The position numbers and the translations under genes are program-made. A DNA stretch of 11,472 nt from Bacteroidales bacterium (GTDB lineage Bacteria; Bacteroidota; Bacteroidia; Bacteroidales; Paludibacteraceae): positions 1-11,472 of the forward strand of contig CAAFYY010000075.1 in assembly GCA_900767385.1 (NCBI GenBank), read 5' to 3'. Under the pieces are notes generated by a model. The model was given only the letters and a program-made list of their open reading frames with translations. It had not been told where the DNA came from and did no database searches. Shown here one piece after another: positions 1 to 5,936 of this stretch. Numbering within the stretch: position 1 is the stretch's first letter; each line of letters opens with the position of its first letter.

Positions 1-998
1 GATGGCCTGTGGAAAATGAAGAAGAAATAATCAACATCACGGAAAAGACAATCCGAACAGAATTGAACCTTGCAGAAGAACCACGCTATCGATATGTATT
101 CCAAGGTTATGCTGGAATAGACAATGTTGATAGAGGGGATGGCTCTTTTATTGATTTCATTAAGCCACTAAGAAAATTGGATTCAAAAATCTTTAGCCAT
201 TTAAGTGTTCAGTCTCTTATATATGATGGCTGGCAGATGGGAAATGACTCCAACCAGATAATCAGCAATAATCTAAGAAACAATACCTGGATGTTATTGT
301 ATAATGGACACGGATGGTATGATGGATTCTATTCTCCGTATTCATTTAAACAAAATAACATACAAAACCTTGACCAAGGTAATATTGACTATTTCCCATT
401 CTTTTTTGCGGCTTCATGTATGACAGGTGGACATAATGCAGGAAACAGACTGTTTTTTGTAAAAAGTGTATTATGTAGTTATATTGACAAGGGTGCTGTT
501 TCACATTTTGGTTCTTCTGTTACTTCCTATGATTGGGACGATGACCATAGTTTCTTCAGAATCTTTTCTGAACTGAAAGACAACAAAAACAAACCTATTA
601 CTATGCTGACTAATAACGGTATGACAAAATACTTTCATAGTTGGCGCACAAAAGACAAGCGACGTCAAGTCAAGAAGTATAATTTCTTTGGTGACCCATC
701 AATTTATATATATGGACTAAATCGTATTACCGCTAACCCATTTTCATTGTCAAGACGACCAAATTCCACAAACAATAATTTACTTATAACACCATCTGTC
801 ACAAACGAAAAAGTGTCATTGCTTACATTTGGACAGGGAATAGAAAGTGTTGTTATTTATAGTGCTTTCGGCTCACAAGTGTACAACGGAAAAGAGTCAG
901 AAATTCCTGTACAAGACTTTGCTGACGGCGTTTACTTTGTCATTGTCCGTACCGTAAATGGTAACCTCTTGAATGATAGGTTTATTGTCAAACATTAA
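1..998 (+). CDS. C25 (gingipain-like) cysteine protease with T9SS sorting tail, 5'-truncated by the window edge
   Basis: The reading frame is open from base 3, with no stop before a possible GTG at 9, so the gene almost certainly starts outside the window and lacks its propeptide and first subdomain here. Numbering from the GTG, the C25 His-Cys dyad is recognisable: H101 in NGHG, where the nucleophile-activating His sits in gingipains, and C137 in AASCMTGG about 36 residues later. The segment from about residue 255 to the end is a type A T9SS C-terminal domain, with the typical run DGVYFVIVRT and the ending RFIVKH. By family knowledge such proteins cross the outer membrane through the type IX system, lose the tail and are attached to the surface or released. 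The natural substrate cannot be told. Only 12 bases separate it from the next lipoprotein gene, so the two are probably co-transcribed. The DNA is AT-rich compared with the rest of the window. The C25 assignment is from motifs, without a search. Confidence 0.85.
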   Translation, partial: WPVENEEEIINITEKTIRTELNLAEEPRYRYVFQGYAGIDNVDRGDGSFIDFIKPLRKLDSKIFSHLSVQSLIYDGWQMGNDSNQIISNNLRNNTWMLLYNGHGWYDGFYSPYSFKQNNIQNLDQGNIDYFPFFFAASCMTGGHNAGNRLFFVKSVLCSYIDKGAVSHFGSSVTSYDWDDDHSFFRIFSELKDNKNKPITMLTNNGMTKYFHSWRTKDKRRQVKKYNFFGDPSIYIYGLNRITANPFSLSRRPNSTNNNLLITPSVTNEKVSLLTFGQGIESVVIYSAFGSQVYNGKESEIPVQDFADGVYFVIVRTVNGNLLNDRFIVKH

Positions 999-1010
999 AA
1001 ATACATTGTT

Positions 1011-1634
1011 ATGAAAAAGTTCATGATATTGGCATCACTCGTTGCCTTTATTGCAGTTGTTTCATGTAATACAAATCCGCCTACTCCTCCTTTGAGTTAC
1101 GAGCAGCAAATGACAGAATTGTTTGATTACTGGCCATATACTGTTGGGGATTCGTTTGCTTATGTAAATGAAATAGGTGATTCTATTGTGCTTGAGGTAT
1201 ATACAGATTCAATCAGTAACTTCATTTCACCGACATACAATCCCGAAAAAGATTCGGATGAAAGTGGTCCTTGTAAAGCTTATGATTGTTTTGAGCATCA
1301 TTTTTTCTGCAAATCAAAGCGTAATTTTCTTAATCGAGATGATTTAAAGTTTTTTTCAAGTAATGTTCTTTTAAATAAGATGTTTGCCAAGTCGTTTTTT
1401 GTCTGTCGAACTACAAAATATCCATTTGAATGGCTGCAAAACTCAGGTTTTGACAAGGACTATGTGACAAATTTTGACTCCCTTTGTTCTTTATTTGCTG
1501 ATACTGTCCATTATTTCAATGAAGAAGAAAATTTCAATGAAGTATGCGTTGAATTAATCCGTGGCAAAGGCATAGTGAGGTGGACAGACTTAGATGGTCA
1601 TGAATGGAGACTGGTTGACCTGATGAACAAATAA
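1011..1634 (+). CDS. Cysteine-rich lipoprotein of unknown function
   Basis: A 207-residue protein with a lipoprotein signal peptide: two lysines, a hydrophobic stretch and a lipobox ending VVSC, so the lipidated residue is C19, followed by a short Pro-rich linker (NPPTPP). The protein is therefore exported and anchored in a membrane, probably the outer one. The mature part holds six more cysteines (88, 93, 100, 132, 159, 179), enough for three disulfides. The end, GKGIVRWTDLDGHEWRLV, resembles the last beta hairpin of many small Bacteroidetes lipoproteins. I recognise no family. It follows the C25 protease by 12 bases and is closed by a strong terminator, so the two form a transcription unit. 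A role as inhibitor, chaperone or partner of the protease is possible by position only. AT-rich like its neighbour. Confidence 0.8.
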   Translation: MKKFMILASLVAFIAVVSCNTNPPTPPLSYEQQMTELFDYWPYTVGDSFAYVNEIGDSIVLEVYTDSISNFISPTYNPEKDSDESGPCKAYDCFEHHFFCKSKRNFLNRDDLKFFSSNVLLNKMFAKSFFVCRTTKYPFEWLQNSGFDKDYVTNFDSLCSLFADTVHYFNEEENFNEVCVELIRGKGIVRWTDLDGHEWRLVDLMNK

Positions 1635-1659
1635 ACCTTCACTTACATAATATGGAATG

Positions 1660-1696
1660 CCCCAAGAGTTAACAACTTTTGGGGTTTTCTTTTTTT
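1660..1696 (+). terminator. Rho-independent terminator of the protease-lipoprotein unit
   Basis: An 11-bp stem (CCCCAAGAGTT at 1660-1670, AACTTTTGGGG at 1674-1684, one G-U pair) closes a three-base loop and is followed by TTTTCTTTTTTT. It lies 25 bases after the lipoprotein stop. Confidence 0.9.
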
Positions 1697-1898
1697 CAAA
1701 TAACCATCGTTTAGTAAACTATTCTTGAGATATGCTTTGTGGGGAACAGGAATGGCAGTGTCCTCGATTCATAAGAAGAAGTATGAATCTATTCAGTTGC
1801 GTCTCATTGGCCTGTAGAAAAAGCAAAGCTCGGCTGCATGATGCTGTCTGCGCACATCGTGTAGGCCTTGCACGGTCTCCAAATATTTTCTGAAAACA

Positions 1899-1936
1899 TA
1901 AAAAAGAGAGACGTCGTCTGGGTTGACGACGTCTCT
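1899..1936 (-). terminator. Terminator of the aroK-SRPBCC operon
   Basis: A perfect 12-bp stem (AGAGACGTCGTC at 1907-1918, its complement at 1925-1936) with a six-base loop. On the - strand it is followed by a T-rich tract (the A-run at 1900-1905), which fits an intrinsic terminator 45 bases after the stop of the - strand gene. Its + strand side has only a short T run, so it works mainly for the - strand. Confidence 0.88.
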
Positions 1937-1980
1937 TTATCGCTGGTGGACGACGATACTATATTATAATAGTATGTAGC

Positions 1981-2385
1981 TTAGAGGCGTTGCGCAATGG
2001 CTTCGGAGATTTTGTCGAGGGCGTCTTTTGCCTTGTTGCCAACCAAAGCCTTCAGCATAAAGGGAATCTCTGCCTTGGCAGTCATCTTCATGTAGGTGTT
2101 GCCTTCTTTCTCAATGAGTTGAATCCACAGATTCATAGGTATGGGTGATGGACTTGCCTCAAACTTGATGGTCTTGCAAGGCTCGCGTTCGATGATGTTG
2201 AGTGATACCTGTCCCAACATATCCACATCCATGCTGATGTGGTCGCGATCTGCCTGGAAGTTCTTCACTTGCTTAGGCAGCATGTCGGTTGGCACCTGGC
2301 TCAACATCTCAAGGTTTGAAAGTCGCTCAAAGGCATCCTGTTGTGAACTTTGCAGTCTTACGATTTTTCCTTCGTAGGTATTCAT
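1981..2385 (-). CDS. SRPBCC (START/polyketide cyclase-fold) protein, 134 residues
   Basis: The protein matches from memory a small SRPBCC-fold family conserved in Bacteroidales. Its core reads IEREPCKTIKFEASPSPIP followed by NLWIQL, and it ends in a long helix (about 112-134, KALVGNKAKDALDKISEAIA). SRPBCC proteins have a helix-grip fold with a deep hydrophobic pocket for lipids or other apolar ligands, but the ligand of this group is not known to me and no catalytic residue is visible. There is no signal peptide or membrane segment, so it is cytoplasmic. The start is firm: its ATG overlaps the TGA of the shikimate kinase gene as ATGA, which implies translational coupling. It is the last gene of the operon, before the terminator at 1899-1936. 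Confidence 0.85.
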   Translation of the reverse strand: MNTYEGKIVRLQSSQQDAFERLSNLEMLSQVPTDMLPKQVKNFQADRDHISMDVDMLGQVSLNIIEREPCKTIKFEASPSPIPMNLWIQLIEKEGNTYMKMTAKAEIPFMLKALVGNKAKDALDKISEAIAQRL

Positions 2386-2885
2386 GTTCTTTCTCTTTTT
2401 GTTGTTTCAATGATTTTGTCGGCAGCCTCTTGTGGCGTGCCGTTGTTATGGATGGTGTAGTCGGCTTCTCGATAGACGGGAAGACGCTGGTGGAGCAGGG
2501 CATGCCAGTCTGTTTGTTGCAACATCGGACGTTCGGCAGATGTATGCTTCAGGCGATTCTCCAAAACATCTTCCTCCACATTCAAGAAGACGACGGTGCC
2601 ATGCTGCTGCATATATGCTAAATTGTTGCCAAAGCAAGGAGTGCCACCTCCGACGGCGATGACGGAATTTTCTGCCGATTTTTCCGTCGTCTGTTGGAGA
2701 ATCTGACGCTCTTTTTCTCGGAAAACCGTCTCGCCAAGGGCAAAAATGTGTGGTATAGACATCGCTTCTGCTTGCTCTATGACAGTATCTAAGTCGTAGA
2801 ACTCGTAGCCCAAACGAGTTGCAAGTTCTTTACCAACAGTGGATTTACCACTTGCCATAAAACCGATGAGATAGACTCTTTCCAT
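2382..2885 (-). CDS. aroK: Shikimate kinase
   Basis: Phosphorylates shikimate to shikimate 3-phosphate with ATP, the fifth step of the shikimate pathway to chorismate and aromatic amino acids, in the cytoplasm. With the start at 2885 the protein has 167 residues, normal for the family. Visible motifs: P-loop GFMASGKST (8-16), DLD (31-33) and the arginine of FREKE (R56) for shikimate binding, GGG (79-81), and ERP (118-120) in the LID region. The frame is open to an ATG at 2906, but that ATG lies inside a clear -7 promoter element (2904-2911). The internal ATG at 2885 is therefore the real start and gives the usual N-terminus MERVYLIGF. First gene of an operon with the SRPBCC gene (4-base overlap), divergent from tRNA-Leu. 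Confidence 0.96.
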   Translation of the reverse strand: MERVYLIGFMASGKSTVGKELATRLGYEFYDLDTVIEQAEAMSIPHIFALGETVFREKERQILQQTTEKSAENSVIAVGGGTPCFGNNLAYMQQHGTVVFLNVEEDVLENRLKHTSAERPMLQQTDWHALLHQRLPVYREADYTIHNNGTPQEAADKIIETTKRERT

Positions 2886-2903
2886 AGCTGACTTTAGACC
2901 CCA

Positions 2904-2911
2904 CAAATATA
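2904..2911 (-). promoter_or_regulatory. Promoter -7 element for aroK
   Basis: On the - strand this reads TATATTTG, fitting the Bacteroidetes -7 consensus TAnnTTTG, 18 bases before the aroK ATG at 2885. No convincing TTTG is seen at the -33 position. It implies a very short leader and rules out the upstream ATG at 2906. Confidence 0.65.
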
Positions 2912-2942
2912 CAAAAACAATAATAAAAAAGTGGCTGATTTT

Positions 2943-2974
2943 CTTGGTGGATTTCTCGGAATGTTGTACTTTTG
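2943..2974 (+). promoter_or_regulatory. Promoter of tRNA-Leu
   Basis: CTTG at 2943-2946 and TACTTTTG at 2967-2974 with 20 bases between them match the Bacteroidetes -33/-7 promoter. The -7 box ends 13 bases before the tRNA. The 16 bases at 2965-2980 are identical to those in front of tRNA-Phe. Confidence 0.8.
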
Positions 2975-2987
2975 CACTCGGAATTAA

Positions 2988-3069
2988 GCCCAGATGGCGG
3001 AATTGGTAGACGCGCTGGTCTCAAACACCAGTGCCGCAAGGCATGCCGGTTCGATCCCGGCTCTGGGTA
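2988..3069 (+). tRNA. tRNA-Leu, anticodon CAA
   Basis: A full cloverleaf can be folded by eye. The acceptor stem is GCCCAGA/TCTGGGT with a G-U first pair, and the D arm is GCGGAATTGGTAGACGC. The anticodon stem CTGGT/ACCAG has loop CTCAAAC, giving anticodon CAA at 3022-3024. The variable region is TGCCGCAAGGCAT, a short hairpin as expected of a class II tRNA. The T arm is GCCGG-TTCGATC-CCGGC. It reads UUG codons. The discriminator is A (3069) and CCA is not encoded. Single-gene transcript with its own promoter and terminator. Confidence 0.97.
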
Positions 3070-3072
3070 CTA

Positions 3073-3106
3073 AGTAGAGGAGAAGCAATTCTCCTCTACT
3101 TTTTTT
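3073..3106 (+). terminator. Terminator of tRNA-Leu
   Basis: A perfect 12-bp stem (AGTAGAGGAGAA and its complement at 3089-3100) with loop GCAA, followed by a T run. It begins four bases after the tRNA. The opposite strand has no T run, so it would not stop the convergent transporter gene well. Confidence 0.93.
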
Positions 3107-3139
3107 GTATATATACCTGTCGGTTGGGACTTATGCCAT

Positions 3140-4669
3140 CTACAGCGGGAAGCAGAGCAGACAGATGAAGATATTGGCTGCCAAGATGATGAGATTCATC
3201 GGGAGACCGATGCGGAGGAAGTCGGAGAAGCGGTAGCCGCCAGGAACGTAGACCATCAGGTGGGTCGGAGAACCGATTGGGGTGGCAAAGCTTGAAGAGA
3301 CGCTGACCATGAGTGCTACGCAGAACGTGAGTGGGTTGGCACCCATCGCTGTGGCTATCTTGATGGCAACGGGAGCCATGATGGCACCACAAGCCGTGTT
3401 GGAGATAAACTCTGTGAGAAACGTGCCGATGAAACAGAGGATAATCAGTGCCACGATGGCATTGCTGCCGCAGAGACTTGCCATCTGGTCAGCAAGAATC
3501 TGTGCCAATCCTGTGGCATCGATGGCTTTGCCCAAAGCAACACTGCAGGCAAACACCATGAGCACATCCCAGTTGATAGCTTCCTTCGCCTGTTTGATGC
3601 TGCAGCAGCGTGTGACAAGCATCAGCATGGCTGCCAACATACAGCTGTTGAGCAGCGGCATCACCTCAAAAGCCGAAAGGAGCACCATGGCTATCATGAT
3701 CAATGCTGAAAGCAGTGTGCGGAATCCTGTCTTGACCTCCTCGTCGTCCGTCAGACGTTCACCCTTCAATCCATGTTTTCGTCCGAATGACCTCACCGAA
3801 GCTTTCTCGCCTGTGAACAGCAGCGTGTCGCCACCCATGAGGAAGACTTCGGCAGCTCGCTCGTCGGTCATCTCACCGACATGTTCCGTCTCGCCATCGA
3901 AATGGACGACACCCAACAACTTCATGCGGCGACAGTCGTCCAACCATCCCAACTCGCCCAGGGTCTGACCTGGCAAGTGGCTGTTGGCAGGCACGTTGAG
4001 ATAATGCACTGTTCCCGTCTCTGCTCCCAGTAGTTCTTCTTCCGGTGACTTACGTGTCGGCAGCAGTCTCTGCAGCACTATGATCGTCAGTATGCCCACA
4101 GCCAGACAGAACAGTCCTGGCAGGGTAGTGGTGAAGATGCTGAGTTGCTCTCCTGTGGCATCGGCATAGAAACCGGAGATCAGAAGGTTGGGAGGGGTGC
4201 CGATGAGAGTGCAGACGCCACCCATGCCAGCGGCATAACTCAGGGGAATGAGCAGTTTGGAAGGGGCGATATTGAGTTTCTTTGCCCACATCTTCACCAC
4301 GCGGATGAAGAGGGCAACCACCGTTGTGTTGCTGAGCAGCGACGAGAGAAACGCTACAGGAACCATCAGACGCACGATCGCTTTACCAAACGATTTCGGG
4401 GTACCCAACAGATAGGTGACTATCCACTGCAACACACCCGTATGTTCCAGGCCAGCAACGATGAAAAAGAGGACACCAACCACAACGACCGTGGAACTGG
4501 AGAAGCCTGACAGTGCATCTTTCTCAGGCAGACAGCCCGTGATGAGCAGCAATGCCATGACAGCAAGGAAAACGATGTCGGCAGGTAACTTGGTGCGCAA
4601 GAGTGTGACAAACATGCCGATAATCAGCACAATGGTGAGCCAGGCATGCCAATCAAGTCCTAATATCAT
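3140..4669 (-). CDS. SLC13/DASS-family sodium-coupled anion transporter with a cytoplasmic TrkA_C-like insert
   Basis: An inner-membrane transporter of 509 residues, within the usual family size. It has two membrane halves separated by a soluble insert at about 205-315. The paired family signatures are present: SNT (113-115) with IGTPPN (156-161) in the first half, and SNTA (423-426) with PIGSPTH (464-470) in the second. By family knowledge these form the two hairpins that bind Na+ and the anion. The insert has one stretch (about 220-290, with FLMGGDTLLFTG) that looks like a TrkA_C/RCK_C domain. Many bacterial relatives carry two, so this one may have one intact and one degenerate. The substrate (sulfate, dicarboxylate or another anion) cannot be decided from sequence. 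Single-gene unit with its own promoter, convergent with tRNA-Leu. The start fits the promoter at 4722-4729. Confidence 0.9.
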   Translation of the reverse strand: MILGLDWHAWLTIVLIIGMFVTLLRTKLPADIVFLAVMALLLITGCLPEKDALSGFSSSTVVVVGVLFFIVAGLEHTGVLQWIVTYLLGTPKSFGKAIVRLMVPVAFLSSLLSNTTVVALFIRVVKMWAKKLNIAPSKLLIPLSYAAGMGGVCTLIGTPPNLLISGFYADATGEQLSIFTTTLPGLFCLAVGILTIIVLQRLLPTRKSPEEELLGAETGTVHYLNVPANSHLPGQTLGELGWLDDCRRMKLLGVVHFDGETEHVGEMTDERAAEVFLMGGDTLLFTGEKASVRSFGRKHGLKGERLTDDEEVKTGFRTLLSALIMIAMVLLSAFEVMPLLNSCMLAAMLMLVTRCCSIKQAKEAINWDVLMVFACSVALGKAIDATGLAQILADQMASLCGSNAIVALIILCFIGTFLTEFISNTACGAIMAPVAIKIATAMGANPLTFCVALMVSVSSSFATPIGSPTHLMVYVPGGYRFSDFLRIGLPMNLIILAANIFICLLCFPL

Positions 4670-4721
4670 GATATGTGGTGGGTTTGAGAGTGTGGTTGTT
4701 TCTTCGTTTGTAGATAGGTTG

Positions 4722-4729
4722 CAAAGTTA
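4722..4729 (-). promoter_or_regulatory. Promoter -7 element for the SLC13-type transporter
   Basis: Reads TAACTTTG on the - strand (consensus TAnnTTTG), about 50 bases before the transporter ATG. The -33 region is weak, with TTTCG rather than TTTG at the right distance. Confidence 0.6.
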
Positions 4730-4761
4730 GCACAATCTTTTGAAAATAACGAAATCAAGCT

Positions 4762-4800
4762 ATAAAAACACAAAACCCCGAAACGGTCGGTCTCGAGGTT
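4762..4800 (-). terminator. Terminator of the small T9SS-tail gene
   Basis: On the - strand an 11-bp stem (AACCTCGAGAC with GTTTCGGGGTT, two G-U pairs) closes a five-base loop and is followed by TTTGTGTTTTT. It lies 25 bases after the stop of the gene at 4826-5227 and upstream of the transporter promoter, separating the two units. Confidence 0.8.
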
Positions 4801-4825
4801 GTTCTATCTGATGAGTTTTGTGATT

Positions 4826-5227
4826 TTACAGGATGATCTTCTGGCAGTACTTCTCGATGCGTACGATGTAGATGCCTTTGTTGAGCTGAGGAAGGTTCAG
4901 TTCGCCGTTGCTGACGTAGGCGGTGTGAACCTTATTGCCGAGGAGTGAGAAAATCTCAACCTTTGTTCCGTCATCAACACCAGAGATTTTCAATAACCGA
5001 CCTGAGGCTGAAACGGAAATTCTAACTGCCGATTGGTTCGCAGCAATGTTTTTGGATTCTGTGTTGATGGAATCGGTCATCGCTGTCTCTGACATCATCG
5101 GCCATTCGCTTGGCACTGGTGTGTTGGCCTTGGCGTAAACACAAGAGAGCATGACAAGACCAGCGGCAATCACCCCTTTGAAGAGCTTGCTGCGAGTTTG
5201 CTGTGATAATGTGCTTGGTTTTTCCAT
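4826..5227 (-). CDS. Small secreted protein consisting almost only of a T9SS type A sorting domain
   Basis: The protein has 133 residues from the start chosen here. Residues 1-35 form a signal peptide: basic stretch around 12-17, hydrophobic core GVIAAGLVMLSCVYA, probable cut after AKA. Next comes a short polar linker (about 36-66). The rest (about 67-133) is a type A T9SS tail with VEIFSLLGNKV and GIYIVRIEK. There is no room for a catalytic or binding domain. T9SS tails normally direct a large passenger through the outer membrane, so a protein that is nearly all tail is unusual. It could be a remnant, a regulator, a decoy for the sortase, or a short surface peptide. The frame is open to an ATG at 5263, but this lies upstream of a promoter -7 box (5253-5260), so 5227 is the start. 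Single-gene unit. Confidence 0.82.
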   Translation of the reverse strand: MEKPSTLSQQTRSKLFKGVIAAGLVMLSCVYAKANTPVPSEWPMMSETAMTDSINTESKNIAANQSAVRISVSASGRLLKISGVDDGTKVEIFSLLGNKVHTAYVSNGELNLPQLNKGIYIVRIEKYCQKIIL

Positions 5228-5252
5228 GACTATGATGCCTAATTTCAGTTTG

Positions 5253-5283
5253 CAAAAATACAATATTTTTTGGAGAATGCAAA
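5253..5283 (-). promoter_or_regulatory. Promoter of the small T9SS-tail gene
   Basis: On the - strand a TTTTG at 5280-5284 is followed after 19 bases by TATTTTTG (5253-5260), a good match to the Bacteroidetes promoter. The start codon at 5227 is 25 bases further on, which rules out the in-frame ATG at 5263. Confidence 0.75.
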
Positions 5284-5330
5284 ATTTCTAAGGCAAGAGT
5301 TTGCTGAAGAGATGATTGGTTGCCGTAAAA

Positions 5331-5936
5331 TTATTTGATGATGTCAACTTTCACCGTTCTGAGTTGCTCAACCTTATCAACCACGGCATCAACCAATGTC
5401 AAACGGCACATGACAGTCAGTCTGCAGTTGAAGTCTTGTTCGTGTTTGATGATGTTGAGCGAGAAATCTTTGACGATACGCATCACTTGATTCATTGACT
5501 CGTATCCGTAGGTAAACATGATGGGTTGTTCAACCAATTTTTCTATCGTTTCTGCGGCATTGATTGCCTCTGCGGCAGCTGTCTTGTAGGCAACAATCAA
5601 TCCGCTTGTTCCCAATAGGATTCCGCCGAAGTATCGTACTACGGCAACAACTATGTTGGTGAGATTGGCAGAGTTGATCTGTCCTAAAATCGGCTTGCCC
5701 GCTGTTCCGGAGGGTTCACCATCGTCGTTGGCTCGAAAGGTGTTGCGCTCGTAGCCCAGCATGTAGGCATAGCAGACGTGACGTGCATCGTGATACTCCT
5801 TACGAAGCTTTTCCACGAAAGCCATCGCCTCCTCTGCGGTCTGTACGGGTGCGGCAAAGGCAAGGAACTTGCTGCCCTTATCTTTGTAGAGACCCTCCGA
5901 CGGGCCGACTATCGTTTTGTAGGTATCTTCAGACAC
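5331..5936 (-). CDS. yigZ: YigZ/IMPACT family protein
   Basis: 201 residues from a GTG at 5936, the normal length of the family. The N-terminal UPF0029/Impact domain (about 15-125) carries ARHVCYAYMLG, NDDGEPSGTAGKPIL and VVRYFGGILLGTSGLIVAY, which are diagnostic. The C-terminal part (about 138-200) fits the ferredoxin-like DUF1949 domain. The biochemical role in bacteria is not settled: eukaryotic IMPACT regulates the kinase GCN2 through GCN1. An ATG 132 bases upstream is in frame but gives a basic, low-complexity N-terminus read out of frame from alr. The GTG overlaps the alr stop by eight bases and gives the expected MSEDTYKTI start. A second GTG at 5948 would add four residues. Last gene of the fabD-alr-yigZ operon. 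No clear terminator follows. Confidence 0.92.
   Translation of the reverse strand: MSEDTYKTIVGPSEGLYKDKGSKFLAFAAPVQTAEEAMAFVEKLRKEYHDARHVCYAYMLGYERNTFRANDDGEPSGTAGKPILGQINSANLTNIVVAVVRYFGGILLGTSGLIVAYKTAAAEAINAAETIEKLVEQPIMFTYGYESMNQVMRIVKDFSLNIIKHEQDFNCRLTVMCRLTLVDAVVDKVEQLRTVKVDIIK

Noticed and set aside
195..200. Unusual PLP-lysine context (VKASAYGSG) in alanine racemase as a sign of lost activity, given in residue numbers of the protein
   Set aside because: The lysine and the second catalytic tyrosine are present, and Bacteroidetes racemases vary in the residues around this lysine, so no loss of activity is implied.
3282..3968. Long open frame of 228 codons on the + strand
   Set aside because: It is antisense to the SLC13-type transporter, whose motifs are clear, and its translation is low-complexity without any recognisable domain.
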